A stretch of 64,000 nt of DNA from Diplosphaera chodatii (GCA_032358165.1 JAALGY010000039.1:1550001-1614000); one strand, 5' to 3'; shown: positions 24,131 to 36,380, counted from the first letter of the stretch. Translations and numbers: made by a program. The notes: a model not told the origin generated them from the sequence alone.

Positions 24131-24840
24131 CTGAGCCACTGCAGCTCAGTGGCAGCAGGAGCAGCAGGAGCAGCAGCAGCAGCAGATGGCGGTCTGTATA
24201 ACGGCTAGTAGGCACTCTGCAATATGCAAAGAATTTAGTCTACTTCCCAATTGAGCCTGTGCGTGTTTCATCAGGACATGAGCTGTTTATACCTATATGC
24301 CGGTGTGCACAACAGGTATACCATGTGACAGTGTCAGATGTTCTGATCATAACCTGCTGCATACGTATACAATCAGAACAACAAGACTGTGATGCGGTGC
24401 TCTGTTGAGCGAGCACTGCATAGGCACCAAGCAAGTATGTTCTCCCACATCTTGGGCTGTACGATCTGGACACCTGCAATACCCCTGATGACCTCGCTGA
24501 TATTCTGCCAGAAACTGCCATGGGACGCTCAGATCAACATCATGGCCGCCACCGGCCAGGCAGCAGTATGCATTGCCAAACCCCTGCCGTATGCTACACT
24601 AAGTAAGCCCACTAACGCCTGCTGACACTTCAAGGCTGGGACCAGCTGCTGAACGAACTCTGGGATGCTACGCTGCTGCCACATCTCCCATGTTGTTGGC
24701 GGCTCTGCAAAACTGCTGCCGTCATGTGGCAGCTTCCTGCTGTCATTACAGCTCACTTGCGCTAAAGGGCTGATATGATATAATGTTGATCCTGCATTAT
24801 GTACATGCGCTGGCTCATCCTGCCGCTGCAAGGGTGCCAT

Positions 24841-24964
24841 TGACCTCGACTGGGAGGCCCTGTATCAGTGCAGGGCCGCCAACGATGGCGATCGTGCCGC
24901 CAGGTTCTGCCAGCTGCGGCGGCGGGGGGACCTGCAGGCGTTAGAGCAATTCATCCATCTGTGA
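24841..24964 (+). CDS. Possible terminal exon of an unrecognised plus-strand gene
   Basis: The frame reads IDLDWEALYQCRAANDGDR, then ARFCQLRRRGDLQALEQF and TGA at 24962-24964. The sequence has low Ala bias and a sensible charge pattern, so it looks coding. An acceptor-like ctgcaag precedes it at about 24833. A possible upstream exon begins near 24636 (WDQLLNELWDATLLP), but frame continuity could not be shown. Confidence 0.28.
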
Positions 24965-25136
24965 GCATAGGTTGTGCCTGGAGCTATGCCAATGGGGTCG
25001 CTGGCCGGGCGCACAGGTGGCAGCAGCAGTGGCAATAACAATGCTCAATGCCGCTGCACATACAGGTGCAGTGCGACTGCCACAGCTTATCAGCCGCTGA
25101 TCCGTATGCAGGCAACCCTTGCAGCTTGTGCAGGAG

Positions 25137-28100
25137 CTAGCAGGCAACACTTCGTTGCTGGCAATCAACTTGACCAAGGATGCAGTCTGATCTGCTTAGG
25201 ACAAGTGTGTGTCTCACCGCCAGCTGTGGGAGTGGGTATGGATGTGGCGTCTCCACAAACTCGCCCACAACCGGGGCTGGTGATGGCAATGGCTGTGCGG
25301 GCACCGGCACTGCAGGGATTACAACGACGGCTGGCAGCGACGGTGCCAGTGCTGGGGGTGCATGTGCCAGCGGCGGTGCTGCCAGCGGAGGCTGCACGGG
25401 AGCAGCAGCGGCGGTGGGCAGGCCAGCAGGTGGGCTGCTGACGGCGGGGAATGGCGGCACGGGCCTGGTGATGGCCGGCAGCATGGCGGCTGGCGGCTTA
25501 GCGGGCGGCGGGGGGACCACAGCTGACGGCTCAGCAGCTGGCGGCTTCAGCGGCGGCTGCGGCGCGGCTGCCTGCGGTACTGGTGCAGGCGTGGGCGCAG
25601 GAGACAGGTGTGTGGGCACCCGCGGCAGCGGTGGTGGCAGCGGCGGCGGCGTCAGGACCCCACCGGCGGTCGGCTCTAGGGCCAGCGCCGGAGAAATCGG
25701 GGAGAAGGTGACGGGGGTGCAGCCTGGCACCGGCTGCCCGCTGCGGGCCTTGGTCGCCTTGCCATTTGCCTTGACGATGCTGCACATGAGTCAAAACATG
25801 TCATAGGTCAAAGATGACTGGGGTGTGCAACTAAAACCAAGCGTAAAGTAAGTACGTAATATTAAGCGTAAAAAGCTGGCATGAGGTGTTGTCTGCCACA
25901 CGCACTTCCAGGCGGTGTCACCAATCTCGATGGCTCGCTCCCCGCGCGGCAGGCCGTCGGTGCTCCACTCCCAGAATAGCGAGCCGCGTAGTGGCCGGCC
26001 GACAGAAAGGCTGTCGCTGATGGCTTTGTAGACCGTTCTGCAAGGCGGCATTTGGACGCTCAGCAGTTGTGACGGTGCATAGGCTCATGCATGACACCAT
26101 ACAGTCGTTCATGTGGCACACTACCCTAGATCATCGAACCAGCAGTTGCCACTCCTGCTAAGACCACATGCACAGCTGTTTGCACACCGCTAACAGGCAT
26201 TCGCTTAACAGGCGTTGCCTTTCATCATGACTGTGATCGCGTACTTGTACAGCGGGTCACGGACACGCGTCAGGTTGGCGGCGTCCCCATGCGCGATGTT
26301 GCCAAACTCCTCCAGCAGCAGCGGCTTTCCCAGTGCCGCCGCCGCCAGGACATGGCCCTCGATCCACTTCTGAACGAAGCTCTCGTCTGCAGCAGGCTTC
26401 ACGTTGGTGTTAGTTGCTATTCCAGCAGGGCACAGGAGGCGGTGCAGAGATGTAAGCACACTGATCACGTCAACATTGACATCCCATGCACTGCAACCTG
26501 GCTGCTGCTGCAGAAACATTGCTGTCGTAGCCGATGTGAGTGCACCATGTCTACACAGCAGGCATGCTTGACCGAGCTAACATTATGGGCCGGAAGTCCG
26601 GACTTCAGCGGGGTGGCTGCTGCGCAGGCGTACCGTCCAGCTGCTGCCAGTTGTCAGGCCACAGGTGCATGTCGGCGAAGTCGATGGACGGCGCCGCGTG
26701 CTGCGCGCTGAAGTCCTGCCCCGTGCCGTAGCTCCAGTCGTGCGGCACCCCTTTGCCCCAGGGGTTGAAAGGCGCCCACAGGCTGCCCTCGGCCCAGAAT
26801 CCCTCCTCGCCTGTTGTCACCTGTGCAATTGCACTTGGCGGCTGACCTGCCATTAAACAACAGAACTGAAGCAAGGTGTCACATGCCAGGAAGGCTTTGC
26901 TGGTCTGCTGCGGATCTAGATGTGTACTCCAGAATCGGAAGATGCAGAAGCATCTCACATACAGTTGTTGCCCCTTCGTGCTGACGGGCGCTCACCAGGT
27001 GCCAGGGGTCGACACTCTTGATGTAGTCCGCGATCGTGTTGATGAAAGCAGTCGTCGCCTGGGGAAAGCCTGCACGATGGCATGTGTGTGTGGCACTGCA
27101 AAAGGCTTCATGAGGCAGGCATGATAACCTGCTGCGCCAGGGACAGCCAGCGGCCTCCCTCAATGATCCAAAAAGCACCGCAATATTGTTGCATCTGATA
27201 CATGGTGCAAAGTCTGAAGCTGCGGCATCGAGGGACAACAATTACTGCATCTTTCTACATGTGGGCACACCTGGCGCTGCCGAGGACTGAGGGTTGCGTG
27301 GCTCGTTCAACACGTTCCCTGCAGAGAGGCGGATCAGAGTCGGTCGGGTTGTGGTTGCTTTCCCTGAGGAAAACGGATGCTGCATGTTGCTGCTTCGTTG
27401 CTGACAGACAATCCACGGTCATCACCCGGCAGATGCACTGCCTGCTACAGCCTCTCATGCTGTGCAGTGCCGACACCAGCTGACAAGCAGGCGCATCTGG
27501 CAAGGAGCATACATGCAAAGATGGCGGGCTCGTCGGTGTACACATTGCCGTTGAACACATTCTTGCGTGTCAGAATCTGCAGCAGCAACATACAGTCAAC
27601 TCGAGCACATGTCAGAGCGTCTTGTTGCTGTCACCTTTCTCAGTGTTATTAGATATGTCAGATCTTGCTCAATAAATGGCTCACTGCACCAGCGTCATGC
27701 ACGCATCAGCAGTGAAGCAACAACAACAAGTATGCAACAGTTGCCCGACAGTCACTGTTCTTTCAGAGCAGCACATCCGCTGAATCCATCACCTTGTGGA
27801 TGTGCGATTTGGTGAGGTTGATGGCGGCGGTGTGGTTCCAGTACTGGTCCTTGGTCGGCACGCCTGCCCACTTGATGTACTGTATGCAGAGACACCAATG
27901 CTGTGTGGCGGACAGAGACTCGCTCTCGCCAAGGCAAAAGCAAACAACAGCTGGGCAGCTGCGCCTCACTGTGACGGTATGCTGCCACTGCAACCATACC
28001 TGAAGCTGTGTGCACTTACTATAGTGCAGCGCAGCATGTTGTTTGACAGTACAAGACTGTGGTGACAGTTGCTAGCGGTGACATCCTAGGGTCAACACCA

Positions 28101-29437
28101 TCGAGGGAGTGCTCACGTTGCCAACGCTGTCGCTGTTCTCCCAGTAGTTGTTCAGCGCCACGATGACCCTGATGCCGTGGCGGGCCGCCTGCGCGATGAC
28201 ATAGTCCAGGCCCCTGAACACCCTCTCGTCGTACACACCTGAACAGGGATCACGGCAGCCTGTCAGAGAGGCTGCTGCCCACATGCTGCCTGAGGCAGAT
28301 GCGTATGGTTTATGCCAGTGCCAAATGCATGTGCCATCGCCGGTCGCGGTGCCAACAGTAGCTGACTGGCGCAGGGTGCAGGCAGATCGACGCAGGTTGT
28401 CAATAGGGTTTAGGGTTTGGGTTTTGCACCTCGGCGGGGCTCCAGCGCCAGGTTGGTCCCGTTGTCGCCCTGCGTGGCAAACATGCGCTCGAGGTTCAGG
28501 CCCGCGGCTGTCGCCTGGCCGAAGCGAGTGGTCACAAAGTCGTCGGCGCCGTCCAGCGCTGCGGCGCCGCTGCCGGTTGCCTTGGCACCTGCTCGCATCA
28601 GGTCGTTGTACCTATGCACACAGCACGCACCTCTGATCTGAGCTTGCCGGACAGTTCTGCAGCATGGTCATATCTACTTGCTTGATGGCGCTGACATGGC
28701 CACAGCAGTAGGTGAGGTGCATGGGCAGTGGTGTAGTGCAGCACACACAGCTGCTGCCTTGCTTGGCTCACGCACGTGTTCCACCCATTGGGCAGGTACT
28801 CGGTGCAGTCGTCATGAACGAACTTGAGGCCCGACACACGGACGATGCCTGGCGGCCTGCCAGCAGCAGCGGACCCCGCCTGCAGCAGGGCATATCAACA
28901 GCAGGGTCGTCGTGTGCTGCTACCCATGAGGTGGTGTGCGCGGCAAAGCAGATGCAGATGTCTTGCACAGCGCAGCACGACTGTACCCTGCATTTGCTGC
29001 TGCGTCAACTGCAGTGAGCCTCACTGAGTGAAAGCTAGCAGTCCGTCAGCTGAGACCCCTTGACGTTCTGAAGCAGACACCTATCGCTGCCAGCTACCTG
29101 GGTGAGAGGCGCAGGTCCTGGTACGGTTGCTGGCAGCGGCGGCACCCCTCTGGGCATCTTGAAAGGTGGGACTGGGACACGTGCCGACACCGACCCTGCA
29201 CAGGAGTGCATGGCCTGCCCTGAAGTTGGGTCTGAACTCGATTGTGGCTGCTTCCTGTGGATGCTGCACATGCATGCAGAGCGCGGCATGGCAGTATGTA
29301 TGAAATGCAATCTGGCAGGTGACAGCCGAGCAGTGCCCGTGCTGCAGGCCTTACCTACCTGTGCCAGTCTGCTGCCCCTGGACGACCGAAAGAAGAGCTA
29401 TACAACACCCAAGCACCACCAAGCGGGCAGCAGCCAT
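25137..29437 (-). CDS. Endo-1,4-beta-mannosidase (GH5), secreted, copy 1
   Basis: Hydrolyses beta-1,4-mannan backbones (EC 3.2.1.78), probably in the wall or outside the cell. Exons: 29359-29437, 29098-29195, 28776-28879, 28430-28611, 28117-28238, 27793-27879, 27513-27576, 27271-27318, 26996-27069, 26634-26820, 26245-26386, 25906-26037 and 25137-25779; 653 aa. The start MAAARLVVLGCCIALL gives a signal peptide. GH5 mannanase landmarks: GWNTYND, VFRGLDY, ALNNYWENSD, WNVLNEPRNPQ with acid/base Glu251, HLWPDNW, LLLEEFG with nucleophile Glu375, and LFWEW. After NIVKANGKA comes a tail of about 200 residues rich in Pro and Ala, like hydroxyproline-rich wall proteins. The extreme C-terminus is uncertain, because a GT donor after LPQLA could lead to another exon. 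It is the tandem paralogue of the gene at 30794-35464. Confidence 0.92.
28405..28426. repeat. Telomere-like motif (AGGGTTTAGGGTTTGG) in intron
   Basis: Starts within a few bases of the donor of exon 28430-28611 of mannanase 1; nearly three TTTAGGG-type units. Confidence 0.65.
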
Positions 29438-30793
29438 GCTGTATCGTCTGCTGGCAGGCTGCACCCGTTCGACATACATCCTATGTGGCAGCAGACCAGC
29501 GACGACGACAGTGGTAGTTCCAGCTGCTGCCGCTACGCAGTGCTGGAGATGTGCCTCACCGAAAGCGTCAGCCGAGCTGCGTTGCATGAGTGTCGCAGAG
29601 CGAAGAACTGCAGAATGGGTGCGTTCGATGACTGAGGATGCTTAAATGCAGTGTCATATTCCAGCTGTCGGTGCTGCTGACTCGGCTGTGATCGCAACAG
29701 GCGTGCAGGCAGCTGCCCCGCCAAATATCATTATGGCGGCCCTGAAGTGTCTGCATCAGCTGGGCTGCACGCTGTCGAGAGGTTTGTCAGCCCACGTACG
29801 TCTCAAAGCTGAGGAGTCACTAACTGATGTCATCGGCTGATCCGATCCTTGGATCTTTCGCTGATTGTGCCATGTATCGAGATGCATCGGTGCAGCTGGG
29901 CCATTTGCTGTGTGCCCTGTTCGCTTTCTTGCACCACTGCTGCAAGTGAATGGCTAATGTTGCAAAGCTGTCAGAAGTACTATGTCTGCGTTCCTGTTGC
30001 GAACTTAATAGACGAGCTCCAGTGCCTCTGGGACTCATCGATTGCAATAGTAGGTCGTGATCATCGATCAAGCTCAGCCTGATTATGAGACAGCAGGTGG
30101 GGTACGTTTCATCAAGGTCGTGCGGTGTCCAACTAGCTGGATGCATGCATATCCTACGCCCTACATGCATGCCGTTGGCCAGATGCCAGGTCTGGGAAAC
30201 ATGATCCCGGTTCACCAGCTGGGTCATGCTTGACAAGCTCACCAAAGGCATGCCGTTCCCAAGCACTGCCAATCAAGCTACCATTAGCGGCATATATAGC
30301 ATGTTCACAGTCTCCCCTCAAGGGCACATCGGTTCAAGATCAACGATGCTGCTGACACCTCAAAGTCTGGCCCCACAGCAGGAGCAATTCGTGTAATGCG
30401 GTATACGCCCTGATCCATTATGAACGCCTCGTATGCACGAGTACATACAACACTCTTTGCCTGGTAATAAGGAAATTGCTGTTCGCCACTGTCTCCGCGC
30501 TGCCAAAGCTCTGGTTCACTGTGTCGCCCCACGTTCTTTCTGGCCTACCGCTGCTGCGTGCTCTGCTTACCAGGCTGTGATGTGACTAGTTGTACCAGCA
30601 GTTGCTTCAGTCCCCTGAGGAGTCGGCGGCAATGCCCTGTGTCAACACAGGGCCGCCAGCGTTTGCCTCGCCCGGCGCTGTGGCGATTGCCAGCGGGTTG
30701 ACCTGCGGTCAAGCAGTCAGAGACGATTCGCTGCAAGCGTTGCGTGCACTCCAGGCCCGCACCAGCATGCACATGCTACCTAAGATGACGACA
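29438..30793. other. Intergenic between the two mannanases
   Basis: This stretch should contain the promoter of mannanase 1 and the 3' flank of mannanase 2. One protein-like open frame on the minus strand (30305-30532) includes QAKSVVCTRAYEAF and DQGVYRITRIAP, but it has no ATG and no partner exon that I can join. Otherwise I see nothing. Confidence 0.35.
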
Positions 30794-33700
30794 TCAGCAA
30801 CAGATCTGACTGCCCTTAGATATGCAGTCGGAAGGCAGCTTGTGCACCTCTAGAGGGAGGAGTGGTGGCGATGGCACTGGCAGCTGTTCCGCCTCCGGTG
30901 CCGGCGCATTTAGCAGCGCGGGCAGCTGCAGCAGCGCTGCAAGGCCGCTGGGGACGGGCGGCTCGGGCGCTGGCGCCAGCAGCGGCGCCTGCAGCTGGGG
31001 CGCCGGCGCCGGAGCAAGCAGCGGCGCCGGCAGAAGAGGCTCCGGTGCAGGTGCGGGTGCCAGCGCTGGCGGCGACAGCAGTGCGCCTGCAACCTGCGGA
31101 GGCTGCAGCGCAGCGGGCGGGGCCAACTTCGCGGGAGCAAGGACCTGCAGGATGGGCTGGGGAAAGCACATTCACATGCTGTTCCGTGGCTGACCGCAGT
31201 TGTGCTGCATATTGCCCACCCAAGCAGTGTCGTGTTGGCTATGCTGCCTGCTCAAGTACACCTCCGGTCTCGTGTAGCATACATTGGGACATCGGCACAC
31301 CGTCACTGGTGGCGGCAGGGGCGGTGCGAGCTCGGGCTGTGGCGCCAGCAGCGGCGGCGGCGACTGCAGGACGGGCGCAGACACCCGCACTGGCACCGGT
31401 GTTGGTGCTGGCGTGGCTGCGGCCGGCGGCGCGACGGCTGGGGTGGCGGGGGCGGCGGCAGCCAATGCAGCCGATACTGGGGTGCAACCGGGCACTGCAG
31501 TGGCTGCGGCGTTCCTCTGCTTGGCCTGCAGCCCATTCTGCCGCACCAGGCTGCAGCACAGAACAGGCACATGTGACTGCTGTTGCACATCAGCTGCTGC
31601 AGAGTCGCTGCCTGCCCTCTTTTGTCGACCCTGCATCTCCTTCTGTATGCCACTATGCACGTGCTGCTGGAAGAACGCACACGCACGGCAGAAGGAAGCG
31701 CACTTCCAGGCGGTGTCGCCAATGGCAATGGCACGCTCGCCCCGGGTGCCATCATCCGGCTTCCACTCCCAGAACAAGGCGCCCCGCAGCGGTCGGTCCG
31801 CAGCGAGGCTGTCAGCCACAGAGCCATAAGCAGTCCTGCATGTCAGCGCCACACGAGTGCAGGTCTGAAGAGTCAAACATCGTGTGTGATATCAGTTACA
31901 CCTGAGCACAGGTATTCATCATGCTCTACGTATGTCTGCCTGACAGGCTCCTGTGCCATCTGACCGCAGCCTCAGACACCATACTAGTAATTTTCCACTG
32001 CAGCAAACAATTGGTTCCTGTGACACAGTCACAGCAGTATCGTTCGTCTGAGCGGGCACTTGTATATGGGGTCGCGGACGGCGGTCAGGTTGGCGGCACT
32101 TCCAATGGCGATCTGCCCAAACTCCTCCAGCAGCAGCGGCTTGCCCAGGGCGGCGGCGGCCAGGACATGGCCCTCGATCCAGCGCTCTGAGAAGCCCTTG
32201 TCTGCGTGAAATACACAAATGTATTGGTGTTCGCTGAAAGCACCACACGCTCAGCATCAGCAGAAGCTCATGCACACCTGATAAGATGAACTGCAGAGCC
32301 AAAACAGCCACACTACAGCAGGAACGCATAGTTCTGCGCATGCTGTGAAGTGTCGCATGTCATGACTTTGCAGGCGTCCTGTGCAGGTTGGCGCAGGTGT
32401 GTCTCACTGAGTGGAACTTACCATACAGGACGGCCCAGTTGTCGGGCCACAGGTGCATGACGGCAAAGTCGATGGCGTCCAGGCCGTGCTGCGCGCTGAA
32501 GTCCTGCCCGGCGCCGTAGCTCCAGTTGCGGGGCGGCGCCGAGCCCCACGGGTTGAAGGGCGCCCACAGGCTGCCCTGGGGCCAGAAGCCCTCCTCCCCG
32601 GTCGTCACCTGCGGAAGACACAAAACGGTATCTCGATCGGAGTATGAAGGTGCTGCTTCCTGTGGCCACTTGGTCATGCTGCAGCAGCTGGCTTCTGCGT
32701 GATATCTGCTCAACTATCCACTGGACGAATGCACACCAACGCATACCCATCGAAGATACGTCTGTCAAAGGTGCAAAACACTTGCCAGGTGGTTGGGGTC
32801 GATACTCTTGATGTACTCTGCAATGTTCTTGACGAAGGCTGTAGTTTGGACGGGGTTGCCTGCGCGAACCACAAGAGCCCGCTTGGCAACTGTTCTATCT
32901 CAACATGCACTGCTTGGTCGGATCAGCACGCATGTTCGGCAGCAAGCACAGTGGCTGAAGATCGGCCGGGCCAGATCCTTGCAACCCCTGCGTGCAAGCA
33001 CGAACTGCAAGCAGCCTGCACCTGCTGACAGGCTAAGCAGCAACAGACTGGTCTGAGTAGCATCAGCAGCATCCCGCAGGCGGTTTCACCACGCTGCAGC
33101 TGACGCGCAGGATGCATTGGATGGTCTGACGCCGCCTGCGCACCCGGCACCTCCTGGTCTTGCGGGTTGCGGGGCTCGTTGAAGACGTTCCAGGCCAGAA
33201 TGGCGGGTTCCTCCAGATAGCGCCTGCCGCTGAACACGTTGCGCCTCGTGAGTACCTGCGCTCAAACCAGGCGCGACCTGAACGTCTAAACACCATTGAT
33301 ACTGGTGTTTAGACCAGTGTCATGCTTTGCGTGCTGATGGCTGGTGAGTTACTGCGGTGTGCTGCACTGAGCTGGAGCATGACCGAGGCCAGGCACATGC
33401 GTCCGGTGCTAGCTGTTCCGCACGATGTCAGTGCAGCTCATCGTGCATGAATTGGCAAGACCATTGATTGGTGTCGGATGCATATCTCTAGTCATGCACA
33501 GGATCGCAGCACCCACACGAACCGCAGACAACGTGAATGCATCACAGCTTGCCTCACCGCAATGAGCTTAGGGCCAGACACAGCCACGGTGGCGCACCGT
33601 GCGGATGTGGTCCTTGTACAAGCTGATGGCACGCGTGGAGTTCCAGAACTCGTCCTTGGTCTCAAGGCCCGCCCACTTGATGTACTGGTGACATGGAATG

Positions 33701-35464
33701 GTAAAGTGGTCACTGCATAGTGGTTGCTTGACTAAATGGCACTTTAACATCGTGCCTGCTGCATGCTCTAGCTTCCAACAATGCGTCACATGGCACTACG
33801 ACAAGCTGATATCGGGGCCTCTCATGCCGAGCAGCTGAGGACAGTGGCAAGTGACACCGTTCAAGCACAGCACAGCACTCACGTTGCCAAGGCCATCGGT
33901 GTCCTCCCAGTATGTGGTCAGCGCAACGATGATTTTGATGCCGAAGCGGGCCGCCTGCGCGATGGCGTAGTCCACACCCCTGAAGACCTGCTCGTTGTAC
34001 ACGCCTGCACAGGTCAGACTCGAAATCCCATCACTGCGCTGCATGCTGCTAAGAGACAGACCAGACCCACCTTGCACAAGTATGCATGCCAGGCCCCTCT
34101 GAGCGGTGACCCATGACAGCAGCTGATTTTGTACAGCTCATACTGTATAGCTCATGTTGTATCCTGTGGCATGCTACGATGCCACGTTCCTTCGCCGGCA
34201 GCTGCTGATCACTGCAATAGCTCGCAGCCGACGTAGACATCAAGCCCTGCCTGCTGAGGGGTTGATGCCATGGCAGACGCAAGCTCCCGGAGAGCCTCCG
34301 CATCCATGAGGCTGTTCAAAGCTGACTGAAACCCTGCCACACCTGGGCTGGTCTCCAGCGCCAAGGAGCCCTCGCCCTGGCTTGCGAACATGCGCATTGT
34401 GTTGAGCCCGGCGTCCACTGCGTCCTGGTAGCGCTTGGTGACGGTGTCGTTGCGCTGCAGGGCCGCCGTGCCCTTGCCCGGCACAGCAGCGCCGGCGACC
34501 ACGATGTCGTTGTAGGTGTTCCAGCCGGCAGGCAGCCACTCGCGGCAGGCGTCGTCCACGAACTTGGTGCCCGACACCCTGATGATGCCAGCAGGCCGGC
34601 CTGGCGTGGCTGGTCCTGCCTGCAGATGCAACGCATGGCTGGTCACGGCTACACGTCGGTCACAAGCTGCACACCTGCCACGACGGTGCTGTCTGCAGTG
34701 CACCAGATGTCGCCAGCTGACCTGCTGCAGGCTGCAATTGGCTGGACACAGCTGTATATCACAGCGGCGCTCCCAACTTTGTCACAAACGTCAGTGTCAC
34801 CTGTGTGAGTGGCGCAGGCCCAGGGACGGTTTTGGGCAGGGGTGGAACACTCTGCGGCAGCGTGAACGCCGGCACGGCCACTTGACCGGGCGCAGCACCT
34901 ACAAACCCACGCCGATAGTAACATCATGGGTGTCGAGTGCAGGCGTCTGCTGGACTTGCATCTGCACTTGATGGCTGTATGTTCTGGCCGCCTGCGCGCA
35001 CTTTGCAGCTGCCCTGCAGGTCACCATGGCGGGCTGAGGAGCTCCTGCCAGCCCTGCAGTGCAGCTGTTCGTTGCAGCATGCATGTCTTCTGGATTGCAC
35101 GCAGGCCCTCGTGTAGTAGTGCTCTAGAGGCAAAGCACACCGAGAGGTCTGCAACATTGTGCCGACATGCCTTGTCCCAAGATTGAGGTGCTGACATGCA
35201 GCACTGGTCACCTACTGGCGACGTAGCAAACGAACAGCAGCTTGACAACTCGCACAATGCCAGCATTGACGCTCGCCGTGCAGCTGACGTCAAATTTGTG
35301 CCATGCCGGCACCCTGGGACGACATGCACCCAGTTCCGAAAGCGAGTGCCCTCACGACACGACGACCTTGTCTCACCTCCTGCTGCTGTCGGCTGCCCGC
35401 CACTAGAGGCTATGGCGGCAGCGCAGAGCGCCAGGAGCAGGGCCACTCGCGCGCCCTTGGCCAT
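30794..35464 (-). CDS. Endo-1,4-beta-mannosidase (GH5), secreted, copy 2
   Basis: Same reaction as copy 1. Exons: 35377-35464, 34801-34898, 34343-34619, 33883-34004, 33598-33684, 33144-33255, 32786-32859, 32422-32608, 32060-32201, 31704-31835, 31307-31550 and 30794-31144; 637 aa. Signal peptide MAKGARVALLLALCAAA. Landmarks: GWNTYND, VFRGVDY, ALTTYWEDTD, AWNVFNEPRNPQ (acid/base Glu251), HLWPDNW, LLLEEFG (nucleophile Glu375) and LFWEW. Catalytic residues fall at the same positions as in copy 1 because exon lengths are conserved. Two introns present in copy 1 are absent here, and the Pro-rich tail (repeats such as LLAPAPAP) has an extra intron. The donor after exon 32786-32859 is GC (CTG/GCAAGT). 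A GT donor nearby would break the frame, and copy 1 has GTGAGC at this point. Confidence 0.92.
33284..33314. repeat. Perfect 12-bp inverted repeat in a mannanase 2 intron
   Basis: GTCTAAACACCA at 33284-33295 and its exact reverse complement at 33303-33314 are separated by 7 nt. It lies in the intron 33256-33597, 28-60 nt upstream of the acceptor on the coding strand. It could fold as a hairpin near the branch region or be a small transposon footprint. Confidence 0.6.
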
Positions 35465-36380
35465 GTTGGCCGCTGGCAGACTGCCACTTGTCGTCTCACC
35501 AGGTCCTGAGGTTTTTTTGAGCTCGACTGCCGGCAGCAAACGGCTGGGGTGCTCTTTGCTTTGAAGACGACTGATATTCGCTGGGTGATGAGCCAGACCT
35601 TCTGCAAGGCTGCAAGTGGCTGGCAGGGAAACTCGGCTGACGAGGGTGGTCAACTCCTGCAACAGCTGCCGGCGATAGCGTGTTCTGCCCTCCGCCGGCT
35701 GTATATGCGGCGGCCAGCTGGAGAAGTGTTAACAACTTGCAGCTGCACTACAGTTGCAGCATTGCCGTCAAGGTTGCAGCTGTATTCACGCATGCAATGA
35801 CACGAATGCACAGACGTCACGCCATTCGTTTACCTGAATGCACGGAGAACCAGAATGCAGCAATGTTTCGAACTCGGTCCCAAGCAAGGCAGGCAATGCG
35901 TCAGCGTCGGGTACCACAAGCAGTGGCGGCATGGCACGAGCAGGTTGCTTCATGACGTCAGGGTCTTCTTGGACTGGTCGGCAGCTGGCAGGCACAGGTG
36001 CCGGCAGGTGGCATCGGTTGAAGCTGGGTTCCTTGACGAGGTTTCATCATTTTCTTCCCAGCAATCCAATTCAGGGTATCAAGCACCGAGAAAGCACCAG
36101 GCAACAGTCTTTTGGTCAGGCAGCAGCATACAAGCCAGCTGCAAAGATACACAGACGCTGTAGACAGACGCTGCAGCGCAAAGTAGGTCGCTTCGAGAAT
36201 GCTACCTATGTGCTGGTTGCTGCGGCATTCTTCGTCGTTATCTCTATGCAGGAATGACTTACCAAGGGCACCATGTGCACGAGCACCTTGTCACCAGACT
36301 GCTGCTTTGTGCCAATTGTGTCTCGATTCATGCCCGCTCTCCTTTGTTGCTGCCTCTGCTGCTCCCTCACAGCTGTGTCC
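35465..36380. other. Intergenic: mannanase 2 upstream, SDR 3' flank
   Basis: Same-strand neighbours. A minus-strand open frame at about 35786-35995 contains LLVVPDADALPALLGTEFET, but it lies beyond the SDR stop codon and is probably 3' UTR. No clear promoter element. Confidence 0.35.

Larger units (their letters stand above)
20398..25136. other. 4.7-kb region without a recognised gene
   Basis: This stretch lies between the start of the repeat-module gene and the 3' end of mannanase 1. It is less GC-rich around 21.0-22.9 kb. Several short open frames exist (listed separately where they look protein-like), but none joins into a multi-exon model I trust. A GCA-type microsatellite lies at about 24150-24187. 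It may contain a poorly conserved gene, transposon remnants or non-coding transcripts. Confidence 0.4.

Noticed and set aside
25180..25806. Plus-strand Gly-rich ORF of 208 codons
   Set aside because: Antisense shadow of the Pro-rich tail of mannanase 1 (Pro codons read as Gly on the other strand).
35786..35995. Minus-strand open frame containing LLVVPDADALPALLG as a terminal SDR exon
   Set aside because: The SDR frame already ends in a stop at 36381 within a well-formed last exon, so this is probably 3' UTR.
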